A program made the position numbers and the translations under genes. The notes beneath the pieces are model-generated. The model saw nothing but the letters and a program-made list of their open reading frames with translations, ran no database searches and was not told the DNA's origin. A DNA stretch of 64,000 nt from Mageeibacillus sp. (GTDB lineage Bacteria; Bacillota; Clostridia; Saccharofermentanales; Saccharofermentanaceae). This document shows, piece after piece, positions 25,359 to 33,882 of the stretch (within the stretch, counting starts at the first letter, position 1; each line of letters opens with the position of its first letter). The stretch lies in contig JAKVLB010000004.1 in the NCBI GenBank assembly GCA_022484595.1, forward strand, positions 124,001-188,000, written 5' to 3'.

Positions 25359-25472
25359 ATGAAGTATTATGACAGCAACAACCGTATGTGTATGCGAATG
25401 CTTTACTCCCGGGCAAATATAATGGCCGGAATCATGCCTTCGGTTTCCGATATGATTTCGCGATGTCGATAA
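25359..25472 (+). CDS. Met-rich leader peptide (37 codons) of the met operon
   Basis: Starts at an ATG with AAAGGAGG 9 bases upstream, so ribosomes should load well. Of 36 internal codons six are Met (10, 12, 14, 22, 26, 32), with MCMRM at codons 10-14; Cys codons are at 11 and 36. Codons 15-20 (25402-25415) are exactly complementary to 14 bases in the left arm of the downstream terminator (25503-25516). This is the layout of an attenuation leader peptide responding to charged tRNA-Met, possibly also tRNA-Cys. No similar protein is known to me, and the peptide itself need not have a function. Confidence 0.75.
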   Translation: MKYYDSNNRMCMRMLYSRANIMAGIMPSVSDMISRCR

Positions 25473-25540
25473 TACAATAAATGTATAAAAGCCATAGCCA
25501 GATGCCCGGGAGTAAATTTTGCCTCCGGGCATCTTTTTTT
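25402..25540 (+). promoter_or_regulatory. transcription attenuator: antiterminator and terminator pairings before metY
   Basis: Three segments compete. A (25402-25415, TTTACTCCCGGGCA) lies in the leader ORF; B (25503-25516, TGCCCGGGAGTAAA) is its exact complement; C (25525-25533, CCGGGCATC) pairs with GATGCCCGG at 25501-25509 and is followed by seven T. A:B and B:C are mutually exclusive, so pairing of A with B should let polymerase continue into metY. Whether a ribosome waiting at the Met codons favours A:B or blocks it depends on its exact footprint, which the sequence alone does not settle. Confidence 0.7.
25501..25540 (+). terminator. intrinsic terminator in the met leader
   Basis: GATGCCCGG / CCGGGCATC with a 15-base loop and a TTTTTTT run, 50 bases before the metY ATG. 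Confidence 0.85.
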
Positions 25541-25589
25541 CAGGTAAACCATAACAAAATAAAACGTATCATTAAAGGAGAACATTAAA

Positions 25590-26876
25590 ATGGCTAACTA
25601 TAAATTCGAGACACTTCAGCTTCACGTAGGACAGGAGAATGCAGATCCGCAGACAGATTCACGGGCGGTACCGATTTATCAGACGACATCGTATGTATTC
25701 CACAATTCACAGCATGCGTCGGACAGATTCAATCTCGCGGACGCAGGAAACATATACGGAAGACTTACAAACTCAACACAGGACGTTCTTGAGAAGAGGG
25801 TAGCTGCCCTTGAAGGCGGAGCAGCGGCGCTTGCAGTCGCATCCGGAGCGGCGGCTGTCTCATACACGGTTGAGGCACTCGCGGCAAACGGCGGTCACAT
25901 CGTAGCACAGAAGACAATCTACGGCGGATCTTTCAACCTTCTGGGACACACGCTCCCGCAGTACGGGATAAAAACAACATTTGTCAACGCGCATGACTTA
26001 AACGAGGTGGAGAATGCGATAAGACCTGACACAAGAGCTGTATATCTCGAGACGCTGGGCAATCCGAACAGCGACATTCCGGACATTGACGCGATTGCCG
26101 TGATCGCTCACAACCACGGTCTTCCGCTCGTAATCGACAATACCTTCGGAACGCCTTATCTTATCAGACCGATTGAACACGGAGCCGACATAGTAATACA
26201 TTCGGCGACTAAGTTCTTGGGAGGTCACGGTACAACACTCGGAGGCATAATAGTTGATTCAGGCAAATTTGACTGGAAGGCATCAGGAAACTATCCGCAG
26301 ATAGCGTCGGCAAACCCCAGTTATCACGGAATCTCATTCGCGGACGCGGCAGGTCCCGCAGCTTTTGTAACCTACATTCGCGCAATACTTCTTCGCGACA
26401 CAGGCGCGACGCTCTCGCCGTTCAACGCATTCCTGCTTTTGCAGGGTATCGAGACTCTCTCGCTGAGACTTGAGCGTCATGTGGAGAATACGAAGAAGGT
26501 AGTGGAATTCCTTGCAAACCATCCTCAGGTTGAGAAGGTAAATCATCCTTCACTTCCGGATCATCCGGATCATGCGGTATATAAGAGATATTTTCCGAAC
26601 GGCGGCGGATCAATCTTCACATTTGACATCAGGGGAGGAAAGGAAGAAGCATGGAAGTTCATTGACGCGCTCGAGATTTTCTCGCTGCTCGCTAATGTCG
26701 CTGATGTAAAGAGCCTCGTTATTCACCCTGCATCAACGACGCACTCACAGCTTTCCGAAGAGGAGCTTCTCGATCAGGGAATCAGGCCAAACACGATAAG
26801 ACTTTCAATAGGCACAGAGCATATCGATGATATCATCGCGGATCTCGAAAAGGGATTCGCAGCAGCGAAGGGGTGA
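25590..26876 (+). CDS. metY: O-acetylhomoserine sulfhydrylase (aminocarboxypropyltransferase)
   Basis: 428 residues, the long MetY form of the Cys/Met metabolism PLP enzymes. It makes homocysteine from O-acetylhomoserine and sulfide. The PLP lysine lies in HSATKFLGGHG, and the cofactor ring-stacking YGGSFNL and the N-terminal ETLQLHVGQENADP are typical of MetY. The C-terminal part has the HPASTTHSQL signature. AAAGGAG precedes its ATG. It is the first gene after the attenuator, and its stop overlaps the next gene. Confidence 0.93.
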   Translation: MANYKFETLQLHVGQENADPQTDSRAVPIYQTTSYVFHNSQHASDRFNLADAGNIYGRLTNSTQDVLEKRVAALEGGAAALAVASGAAAVSYTVEALAANGGHIVAQKTIYGGSFNLLGHTLPQYGIKTTFVNAHDLNEVENAIRPDTRAVYLETLGNPNSDIPDIDAIAVIAHNHGLPLVIDNTFGTPYLIRPIEHGADIVIHSATKFLGGHGTTLGGIIVDSGKFDWKASGNYPQIASANPSYHGISFADAAGPAAFVTYIRAILLRDTGATLSPFNAFLLLQGIETLSLRLERHVENTKKVVEFLANHPQVEKVNHPSLPDHPDHAVYKRYFPNGGGSIFTFDIRGGKEEAWKFIDALEIFSLLANVADVKSLVIHPASTTHSQLSEEELLDQGIRPNTIRLSIGTEHIDDIIADLEKGFAAAKG

Positions 26877-27385
26877 TTCCGGTGAAGAACAGGATCAGAA
26901 CCATTGCCATAAGCGGTGTGTTTGCGGCATTGGTATTCATTGGAACGGAACTTCGTATTCCTACAGCTATCGGATATATAAACCTGGGAGACGCGGTGAT
27001 ACTCATATCATCGTTTCTCATAGGACCGTTAGCGGCATTCCCGGCGGCGATAGGTTCTGCCCTGGGGGATCTGGTCGCCGGGTATCCGGTCTATATTTTT
27101 CCGACATTCATAATCAAAGGACTTATGGGTCTGACGGCCGGATTCGTTTTGAAATCAGACGGTGAAAAGAAAATAAACCTTATAAGAAGGATACTTGCAG
27201 GTCTGGCCGCGGAAATAATAATGGTTGCGGGATATTTCGGAGCGGAAGTGATTCTTTACGGAATATCGGCAGCGGCCGGCTCGGTCCCGTTCAATCTGGT
27301 TCAGGGCTTTGCGGCAATAGCTGTATCGCTTCCGCTGTCATACACTCTCTTGCCGCGACTAAAGAAATTAGCAGCAATCAAGTAA
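26873..27385 (+). CDS. ECF transporter S component (possible MtsT-type)
   Basis: 170 residues, about six membrane segments. It begins TIAISGVFAALVFIGTEL and continues INLGDAVILISSFLIGPLAA, the pattern of S components that capture a vitamin or metabolite for an energy-coupling factor module encoded elsewhere. The GTG start at 26873 overlaps the metY stop (GTGA); a GTG at 26882 is possible. Its location inside a sulfur amino acid operon suggests a methionine- or homocysteine-related substrate, as proposed for MtsT in other Firmicutes; this is inference from context. Confidence 0.75.
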   Translation: MIPVKNRIRTIAISGVFAALVFIGTELRIPTAIGYINLGDAVILISSFLIGPLAAFPAAIGSALGDLVAGYPVYIFPTFIIKGLMGLTAGFVLKSDGEKKINLIRRILAGLAAEIIMVAGYFGAEVILYGISAAAGSVPFNLVQGFAAIAVSLPLSYTLLPRLKKLAAIK

Positions 27386-27403
27386 GAAATCAGGAGTATA
27401 AAT

Positions 27404-28561
27404 ATGAGCAGCAATTTTGAAACTGCCGTGATACACGGCGGCATATACGGAGACGCCCTTACGGGCGCGGTGAACACTCCGATCTATCAGACTTCGACAT
27501 ACGAGCAGCAGGGTTTGGGAGAGAACAGGGGCTGGGAATATTCCCGAACCGGGAACCCTACCCGCACTGCCCTCGAGGCGCTGATTGCAGAGCTCGAGGG
27601 AGGCCGCCACGGCTTTGCATTCGGCTCAGGGCTCGCGGCGATTACCACGGTACTGTCGCTTTTCGCGAAGGGAGACCGGATCCTGATCTCGAGCAACGTA
27701 TACGGCGGGACGTATCGTGTCCTTGACAAAGTCTTCAGACATTTCGGGATTGAGTATCAGATTGCGGATACAACGGATCCGGATGCGGTGGAGAAGGTGT
27801 TCACGGAAGACGTGAAGGCGGTACTTATCGAGAGCCCTGCAAACCCGCTGCTTACCATTACTGACATAAGAAAGATATCTGAAATCGCACATGAACATGA
27901 CGCTCTGTCAATCGTTGATAACACGTTTATGACACCGTATCTTCAGCAGCCGCTAAAGCTCGGTGCTGACATCGTGGTTCATTCGGCGACCAAGTATCTG
28001 GGAGGGCACAGCGACCTGGTTGCGGGACTCGCAGTGGTGAATGACGATGACCTCGCGGAGCGCATCGGCTTCCTGCAGAACGCAGAAGGCGGCATACCCG
28101 GTCCTTTCGATTCGTTTCTTCTCATCAGAGGCATAAAGACCCTCGCGGTACGCATGGACAGGCATGTCGGGAATGCGGAGAAGATTGCGGCGTTCCTCAG
28201 TGAAAACAAGGCGGTAAAGAACATCTATTATCCGGGACTTCCGGCCGCGCAGGGTTATGAGATCAACAAAGCCCAGGCTCGAAACGGCGGCGCTATGATG
28301 TCTTTCGAGCTTTATGAGGAGTACGACATCAGGACCTTCTTCAAATCTTTGAAACTTGTGGCGCTCGCGGAAAGCCTCGGGGGCGTGGAAAGCCTTGTGT
28401 GCCATCCCGCATCAATGACACACGCCTCCATCCCGTTCGAAGTAAGACAGAAGGTCGGGATAACAGAGGGGCTCATCCGACTCTCTCCCGGCATCGAAAA
28501 TGCGGAGGACATCATAGACGACCTTCAGCAGGCAATAGAAAAAAGCGAGGCCAGGAAATGA
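27404..28561 (+). CDS. cystathionine gamma-lyase/homocysteine lyase (MccB-like)
   Basis: 385 residues, a trans-sulfuration PLP enzyme. The PLP Lys lies in HSATKYLGGHSD, and the substrate/cofactor segments YSRTGNPTRTALE and NVYGGTYRV are present. It is closer to Bacillus MccB (HGGI-x-GD-x-TGAV... start, ESLGGVESLVCHPASMTHASIP) than to MetB, so it may cleave cystathionine to cysteine, but MetB or MetC activity cannot be excluded. The stop overlaps the next gene's ATG (ATGA), giving a tight pair. Confidence 0.85.
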   Translation: MSSNFETAVIHGGIYGDALTGAVNTPIYQTSTYEQQGLGENRGWEYSRTGNPTRTALEALIAELEGGRHGFAFGSGLAAITTVLSLFAKGDRILISSNVYGGTYRVLDKVFRHFGIEYQIADTTDPDAVEKVFTEDVKAVLIESPANPLLTITDIRKISEIAHEHDALSIVDNTFMTPYLQQPLKLGADIVVHSATKYLGGHSDLVAGLAVVNDDDLAERIGFLQNAEGGIPGPFDSFLLIRGIKTLAVRMDRHVGNAEKIAAFLSENKAVKNIYYPGLPAAQGYEINKAQARNGGAMMSFELYEEYDIRTFFKSLKLVALAESLGGVESLVCHPASMTHASIPFEVRQKVGITEGLIRLSPGIENAEDIIDDLQQAIEKSEARK

Positions 28562-29475
28562 GCTTATACAAATCAATGAAGGAACTGATTGGAAACACAC
28601 CGTTGGTGGAGCTTTCCGAAGCAGAGAAGACGATGCCCGTTGGGCTACGGATATTTGCGAAACTCGAACTCTACAATCCCGCCGGAAGCGTCAAGGACAG
28701 GATTGGAGAATACATGATAGAAGACGCGGAAAGGAGAGGGCTGTTAAAGCCCGGATCGACAATAATAGAAGGCACTGCCGGCAATACAGGCTTAGGCATC
28801 GCGTTCGCTGCCATCGGGAAAGGCTATCACGTGATATTCGTGGTACCGACCAAATTCTCGGAGGAGAAGCAGACGCTGATGCGGGCTCTCGGAGCAGAGA
28901 TAATCAATACTCCAAGAGAAAACGGGATGCTTGGAGCTGAGGCAAAGGCCGAAGAGCTCAAGGCACAGATACCGGGATCGATCTCGCTCCGGCAGTTCAA
29001 GAATCCCGCAAATCCCAAGGCTCACTATGAGACTACGGGACCTGAGATTTACAGAGACCTCGAAGGGAAGATCGACTACGTAGTGGCGGGTGCCGGATCG
29101 GGAGGAACCTATTCCGGGATACTGAAGTATCTCAAGGAGAAAGATCCGAATATCAAAGGCGTTCTCGCGGATCCGATCGGATCGACGATGGGCGGAGGCG
29201 AGCACGGTGATTACAACATTGAAGGCATCGGAAACGATTTCATAGCAGACACCATGGACATGAGACTGGTCGATCAGGTCATAAAGATTAACGATGCTGA
29301 CGCATTCGAGGGTTCCAGATATCTTGCATCTCATGAGGGCATCATCGCGGGTTCTTCATCCGGAGCAGCATTCTCGGCGGCAAGGAAGCTCGCAGCGTCG
29401 GGTGCGATAGGAAACGTGGTCGTGGTCTTTCCGGACAGGGGAGACAGGTACTTCAGTAAGGGGCTGTTCAAATGA
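28558..29475 (+). CDS. cystathionine beta-synthase/cysteine synthase family (MccA-like)
   Basis: 305 residues from the ATG at 28558, overlapping the previous stop. A fold-type II PLP enzyme: the cofactor Lys is in NPAGSVKDRIGEYM and the substrate loop is EGTAGNTGLGIAF. The C-terminal half (GSGGTYSGILKYLKEK, GSTMGGGEHGDYNIEGIGN, GSSSGAAFSAA, VVFPDRGDRYFSK) matches Bacillus MccA, which condenses O-acetylserine with homocysteine, better than CysK. With the MccB-like gene before it, a reverse trans-sulfuration route from methionine to cysteine is likely. Confidence 0.82.
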   Translation: MSLYKSMKELIGNTPLVELSEAEKTMPVGLRIFAKLELYNPAGSVKDRIGEYMIEDAERRGLLKPGSTIIEGTAGNTGLGIAFAAIGKGYHVIFVVPTKFSEEKQTLMRALGAEIINTPRENGMLGAEAKAEELKAQIPGSISLRQFKNPANPKAHYETTGPEIYRDLEGKIDYVVAGAGSGGTYSGILKYLKEKDPNIKGVLADPIGSTMGGGEHGDYNIEGIGNDFIADTMDMRLVDQVIKINDADAFEGSRYLASHEGIIAGSSSGAAFSAARKLAASGAIGNVVVVFPDRGDRYFSKGLFK

Positions 29476-30491
29476 GCGAAGACATACTTTTCAAACTGAC
29501 TCATGTTACCAAAGTTTTCGGTATCGGAGACAAGCAGGTCAAAGCGATAGATGACGTGAGCCTTGAGATAAGGAAAGGTGAGATTTTCGGAATCATCGGA
29601 ATGAGCGGTGCCGGAAAATCCACTTTGGTGAGGACACTGAACGGGCTCGAGAAGGTGAGCGGAGGAACAGTCTTTTTCGAAGGGCAGAGCCTGAATGAAA
29701 TGAAAGGAAGGGAGATTCGGAAGGCGAGACAGTCCATGGGAATGATATTCCAGGGATTCAATCTCATGAAGCAGAAGGATGCCCTGAGAAACGTCGAGCT
29801 CCCGATGAAGATTTCCGGAATAGGAAAGAAGGAAAGAAGACAGAGGGCTCTCGAGATGATCAGGACCGTCGGCCTCGAAGAGAAGGTGAAAGCATATCCT
29901 TCAGAGCTGTCGGGCGGACAGAAGCAGAGGCTCGCGATAGCAAGGGCGCTTACCATGAGACCCAAGGTGCTGCTCTGCGACGAAGCTACTTCCGCGCTGG
30001 ATCCGAAAATAACTCTCGAGATACTGAATCTTCTGCAGGATATCAACATCCGTACCGGGATCACGATAATAATCATCACACACGAGATGGATGTCATCGA
30101 GAAGATCTGCAGCAGGGTAGCGATAATCGACAACGGAAAGCTCAGTGAGACCGGCGAGGTGACACAGATTTTTACAAACCCTCAAAGCCTCGCGACAAAG
30201 CGTCTGGTCTTTCCTTCAAAGGAAACGGAAATGCCGTTCGACATGACGGACAGGCGGTGTTTACGCATAGTGTTCGACGGGCACTCGGCGAGAGAGACGA
30301 TAATCTGCAATCTCGTGGAAGAAACCGGAGAGAAGATTAACATTCTTGCCGCAAACACAAAAAGCGTGGCAGGACAGGGATTCGGTCAGATGATAATCGA
30401 ACTGCCGGACAGGAAAGAAGGCGGAGAAAAGGTTCTTGAATACTTCAGGAAACACGGAGTACACGCCGAGGAAATCGGAGAGGAGGAGTGA
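29472..30491 (+). CDS. metN: methionine ABC transporter ATP-binding protein
   Basis: 339 residues. The ABC domain has Walker A GMSGAGKS (43-50), signature LSGGQKQR and Walker B VLLCDEATSALD, and the C-terminal ~75 residues (from about 265) are the NIL ligand-binding domain in which methionine inhibits the importer. Start overlaps the upstream gene's stop (ATGA). Neighbours are metI and metQ, the usual MetNIQ set. Confidence 0.95.
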   Translation: MSEDILFKLTHVTKVFGIGDKQVKAIDDVSLEIRKGEIFGIIGMSGAGKSTLVRTLNGLEKVSGGTVFFEGQSLNEMKGREIRKARQSMGMIFQGFNLMKQKDALRNVELPMKISGIGKKERRQRALEMIRTVGLEEKVKAYPSELSGGQKQRLAIARALTMRPKVLLCDEATSALDPKITLEILNLLQDINIRTGITIIIITHEMDVIEKICSRVAIIDNGKLSETGEVTQIFTNPQSLATKRLVFPSKETEMPFDMTDRRCLRIVFDGHSARETIICNLVEETGEKINILAANTKSVAGQGFGQMIIELPDRKEGGEKVLEYFRKHGVHAEEIGEEE

Positions 30492-30492
30492 C

Positions 30493-31131
30493 ATGGTTCA
30501 GATAATCATAAAAGGGTTCGTTGAAACTCTTGAGATGACCCTGATATCCGTATTAGCGGCATACGTTATAGGAATGCCGTTCGGAATCCTCCTGGCAGTA
30601 ACCGGCAGGGGAGGAATAGCGGAGAACAGGGCGGTCTCGTTCATCATAGGAACAATCATGAACATTGCGAGATCGATTCCGTTCCTGATACTTCTTGTCC
30701 TGCTGATTCCTTTCACGAGACTCGCAGTCGGAACATCGCTCGGAACAGAGGCGACAATCGTGCCGCTTACGGTGGGAACCATTCCTATCGTGGCGAGGAT
30801 GGTGGAACAGTCGCTTCATGAAGTCGATCCCGGAGTGATTGAAGCAGCCAAATCAATGGGTGCAGGCAATTTCCGGATAATCTGGGATGTAATCATCCCT
30901 GAAGCGGGGCCTTCACTTCTCAGAGGGACATCAATCAATACGGCAACGGTTCTCGGATATTCCGCGATGGCAGGATTTGTCGGAGGCGGAGGACTCGGGG
31001 ACATAGCAATCCAGTATGGATACTACAGGTATGAGACTGATATCCTGCTGCTGACTGTAGCGATACTTATACTTATCGTTCAGCTGATACAGGGCATCGG
31101 AGATCATACGGCAATCAAAATTACACATTAA
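30493..31131 (+). CDS. metI: methionine ABC transporter permease
   Basis: 212 residues from the ATG at 30493, one base after the metN stop region and preceded by GGAGGAG. It has five membrane segments and the EAA loop EAAKSMGAGNFRIIWDVIIPEA that contacts MetN. Part of the high-affinity methionine importer. Confidence 0.95.
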   Translation: MVQIIIKGFVETLEMTLISVLAAYVIGMPFGILLAVTGRGGIAENRAVSFIIGTIMNIARSIPFLILLVLLIPFTRLAVGTSLGTEATIVPLTVGTIPIVARMVEQSLHEVDPGVIEAAKSMGAGNFRIIWDVIIPEAGPSLLRGTSINTATVLGYSAMAGFVGGGGLGDIAIQYGYYRYETDILLLTVAILILIVQLIQGIGDHTAIKITH

Positions 31132-31146
31132 AAGGAGAAACACATT

Positions 31147-32034
31147 ATGAAAAGGTCAATTAAGAAAATTATTTACACAGCTCTTGCGGGCGTAATCGCA
31201 TTAAACATTCTTGGAGGCTGTGCGAACACATCAGCAAATGAGTCGGTTACTGCCGCATCGGATACAACGTCAGTGGAACAGACATCAGATACAACGTCAG
31301 AGGAACAGACGACGATCAGAATCGGCGCGAGCCTGACTCCGCATGCCGAGATCCTTGAGCAGGCGGCGCCGATTCTTGCAGAGCAGGGTATAACTCTTGA
31401 TATCGTGGCGATCGAAGATTCTGTCACGCCAAATGTCGGCGTCGCGGACGGCTCGCTTGATGCGAACTATTTCCAGCACCAGCCGTATCTTGATCAGTAT
31501 AACGAGGAGAACGGAACTGATATCGTCTCGGCAGGAGCGATTCATTACGAACCGTTTGGAATCTATGCAGGCAAGACAAATTCTCTGGAAGATCTTCCAG
31601 ACGGAGCAATCGTAGCAGTTCCAAATAACGTTACCAATGAAGCCAGAGCGCTCCTGCTCCTTCAGCAGGAAGGCCTGATTACCCTTGCAGACGGCGTCGG
31701 TATTAATGCGACAGTAAACGACATTGCATCGAATCCGAAGAATATACAGATTGAGGAAATAGCGCCTGAGCAGCTGGTAAGATCGCTTCCTGATGTTGAT
31801 ATAGCGATAATCAACGGCAACTATGCGATCGAAGGCGGCCTCAAGGTGGCAGACGCTCTCGCAGTTGAAGCAAATGACGGACTTGCAGCGCAGACATACG
31901 GGAATATTATCGCAGTCAGAGCGGAAGATGCAGACAATCCGGCGATCAAGAAGCTTGTCGAAGTCCTTCAGAGTCCTGAGATCAGCGAATATATCAACGA
32001 GACGTACGGCGGCGCTGTAGTACCTCTTAACTGA
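31147..32034 (+). CDS. metQ: methionine-binding lipoprotein
   Basis: 295 residues of the NlpA/MetQ family. Lipobox ILGGC with Cys25 places it on the outer face of the membrane. Binding-protein segments include GASLTPHAEILEQAAP, DANYFQHQPYLDQYN and GIYAGK. Residues about 38-58 contain an imperfect tandem repeat, SDTTS-V/E-EQT, matched by a 27-bp DNA repeat, forming a short flexible linker. Strong SD AAAAGGAG. Confidence 0.95.
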   Translation: MKRSIKKIIYTALAGVIALNILGGCANTSANESVTAASDTTSVEQTSDTTSEEQTTIRIGASLTPHAEILEQAAPILAEQGITLDIVAIEDSVTPNVGVADGSLDANYFQHQPYLDQYNEENGTDIVSAGAIHYEPFGIYAGKTNSLEDLPDGAIVAVPNNVTNEARALLLLQQEGLITLADGVGINATVNDIASNPKNIQIEEIAPEQLVRSLPDVDIAIINGNYAIEGGLKVADALAVEANDGLAAQTYGNIIAVRAEDADNPAIKKLVEVLQSPEISEYINETYGGAVVPLN

Positions 32035-32074
32035 TAAACAAAACTAAATAAATTAAATACAAGGAGAAGAAAAA

Positions 32075-32629
32075 ATGGCACGAGTAAAATTTGTCAAGAG
32101 AGAAGAACTCAGCGGAGAGGCCCTCAAGGCATGGGATTCACAGGAAGCAAACAACAACCTTACGAATATGAAGAAGGCCCTGCTTCAGGATTACGCGACC
32201 TATGACGCATTCATGGGATGGTACACATCATGGGCAAGGCTTGTCGAGGTTATCGGCGAAAAGGATGCGACACTTTATTCACACGCGATCTCGACAACCA
32301 ACAGCTGCCAGCTGTGCTCGCTCTTCTTCATAAGCGACGTGAAGGCATTGGGGCTTGATCCCGCAAATCTTCAGTATGATGAGAAGGAGAAGCTCCTTAC
32401 AGATCTCGGAAGACAGATCGTAAAGGATCCTACGAAGGTTTCAGACGAGACGTTCGATCAGCTCCACAAGTATTTCACTGATTCCGAGATCGTCGCGATT
32501 GTTGGATATGCGGGACAGATGATAGCTACAAACAATTTTAACTCGGTCCTCAAGATTGACGTCGACAAGAGGCTTATTCCGATTATCAACGATTTCAAGC
32601 CCGCTGCCTGGCGTGAAAACATCAAGTAA
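32075..32629 (+). CDS. carboxymuconolactone decarboxylase/AhpD-like protein
   Basis: 184 residues. The helical CMD-family core is visible with the Cys pair C78-x2-C81 (NSCQLCSLF) close to a His (SHAIST), as in the AhpD alkylhydroperoxidase active site. It follows metQ by 40 bases and shares its transcript. It might reduce hydroperoxides or use another substrate; CMD proteins are diverse. Its presence in a methionine operon is unexpected. Confidence 0.7.
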   Translation: MARVKFVKREELSGEALKAWDSQEANNNLTNMKKALLQDYATYDAFMGWYTSWARLVEVIGEKDATLYSHAISTTNSCQLCSLFFISDVKALGLDPANLQYDEKEKLLTDLGRQIVKDPTKVSDETFDQLHKYFTDSEIVAIVGYAGQMIATNNFNSVLKIDVDKRLIPIINDFKPAAWRENIK

Positions 32630-32650
32630 TACATCAGTTGTTTTTCGTTT

Positions 32651-32685
32651 GCGGGAAGGATGGTTCCATTAGCTGTCCTTCCTGC
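32651..32685 (+). terminator. possible weak terminator between CMD protein and Fe-ADH genes
   Basis: GGAAGGA / TCCTTCC with flanking GC pairs forms a 10-bp stem, followed by TGCTGTTTTG; the T run is short, so it may attenuate rather than end transcription. Confidence 0.4.
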
Positions 32686-32708
32686 TGTTTTGATCCGGAG
32701 GAATAATC

Positions 32709-33875
32709 ATGGAAAATTTTAACTATCAGAATCCAGCGAGAATCGCGTTCGGCAGGAATGTCGAAGAGAATCTCGAAAAGCTTCTCAGAGAAGAAGACAT
32801 ACACGCGCTGCTTCTTGTTTACAGCGGCGATTTCATTAAAGCCCTGGGGATTTACGATATTGTGAAACGCGTGAGTGCCAGGCTTGATATTGCCTTTTAC
32901 GAGGATGGGAATGTAGTCCCGAATCCCGAGATATCGCTGGTGAGGAAGCTTTCCGAACTTGGAAAGCGGAAAGGGATAGAATTCATCCTTGCTGTCGGAG
33001 GCGGAAGCTCAGTTGATACCGCAAAGGCGACAGCACTCGGGATACCGTATGAAGGTGATGTCTGGGACTTTTTCGATAAGGGTGCGGTGCCTGCCAAAGT
33101 GCTTCCCGTCGGCGTCATAACGACGCTTCCGTCAAGCGGTTCCGAGACATCAAACGCGGCGATACTGTCCAATTGCAAATCCAAGCTCGGATTTGAGGAT
33201 GACCGCATAATTCCTCATTTCGCGATAATGAATCCGGAGTATACGCTGGGCCTTCCGAGACACCAGACTTCAGCTGGGATAGCGGACATACTGTCTCATC
33301 TGCTTGAAAGATATTTTACGAATGTCACGCATGTCGACGTCACCGATTATCTGATCGAAGGCGCTGTCAGGGCTTTGCTGGCGGACGGTGCGAAGGTGAA
33401 CGCAGATCCTTCGGATTATGATTCGCGCGCGGAGATCCAGTGGCTCGCGTCAATCGCCCACAACAATCTTCTTGATACGGGCAGGATCGGCGACTGGGCA
33501 TCTCACAGGATAGAGCATGAGCTGTCAGCGCAGTACGGGATAACTCACGGTGAGGGAATGGCGATAGTCACTCTTGCGTGGCTGAAATACATGGCGGACC
33601 AAAGACCGTTCAAGCCGGCGCAGCTTGCGGTACGGGTATTCGGCGCCGATCCGTATGTGATGACTGACCGGGAACAGGTCCTGTACCTTAGAAGCCGCCT
33701 TGAGTTGTTTTTCAAATCGCTTGGTCTTGTCACGACTCTGAGGGAGCTTGGAATTGACGATTCGAGATTTGACGATATGGCGAAGAGTGCGACAAAAAAC
33801 GGAACATCGCCCGTAGGGCATTATGTTCCGGTTGATGCTCAAGTGTTTAAGGATATTCTTAAGCTGGCGCTTTGA
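32709..33875 (+). CDS. iron-containing alcohol dehydrogenase
   Basis: 388 residues, full length. NAD(P)-binding GGGSSVDTAKA near residue 98 and metal ligands in SAGIADILSHLLERYF (Asp and His) and HRIEHELSAQYGITHGEGMA (two His) are present. It resembles the YqhD/BdhA group that reduces aldehydes or butyraldehyde to alcohols. GGAGGA precedes its ATG. It ends 7 bases from the convergent Rrf2 gene. It may be part of the met operon or read from its own promoter. Confidence 0.9.
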   Translation: MENFNYQNPARIAFGRNVEENLEKLLREEDIHALLLVYSGDFIKALGIYDIVKRVSARLDIAFYEDGNVVPNPEISLVRKLSELGKRKGIEFILAVGGGSSVDTAKATALGIPYEGDVWDFFDKGAVPAKVLPVGVITTLPSSGSETSNAAILSNCKSKLGFEDDRIIPHFAIMNPEYTLGLPRHQTSAGIADILSHLLERYFTNVTHVDVTDYLIEGAVRALLADGAKVNADPSDYDSRAEIQWLASIAHNNLLDTGRIGDWASHRIEHELSAQYGITHGEGMAIVTLAWLKYMADQRPFKPAQLAVRVFGADPYVMTDREQVLYLRSRLELFFKSLGLVTTLRELGIDDSRFDDMAKSATKNGTSPVGHYVPVDAQVFKDILKLAL

Positions 33876-33882
33876 ATCAGGA

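Noticed and set aside
25320-25585. Minus-strand frames across the met leader
   Set aside because: They overlap the promoter, leader ORF and terminator, whose features are much stronger.
25330-25589. SAM-I/SAM-II riboswitch or T-box ahead of metY
   Set aside because: I found no AGAGAGGTGGAGGGA-like SAM-I core and no TGGNACCGCG T-box; the short ORF and competing stems explain the region better. A covariance search would settle this.
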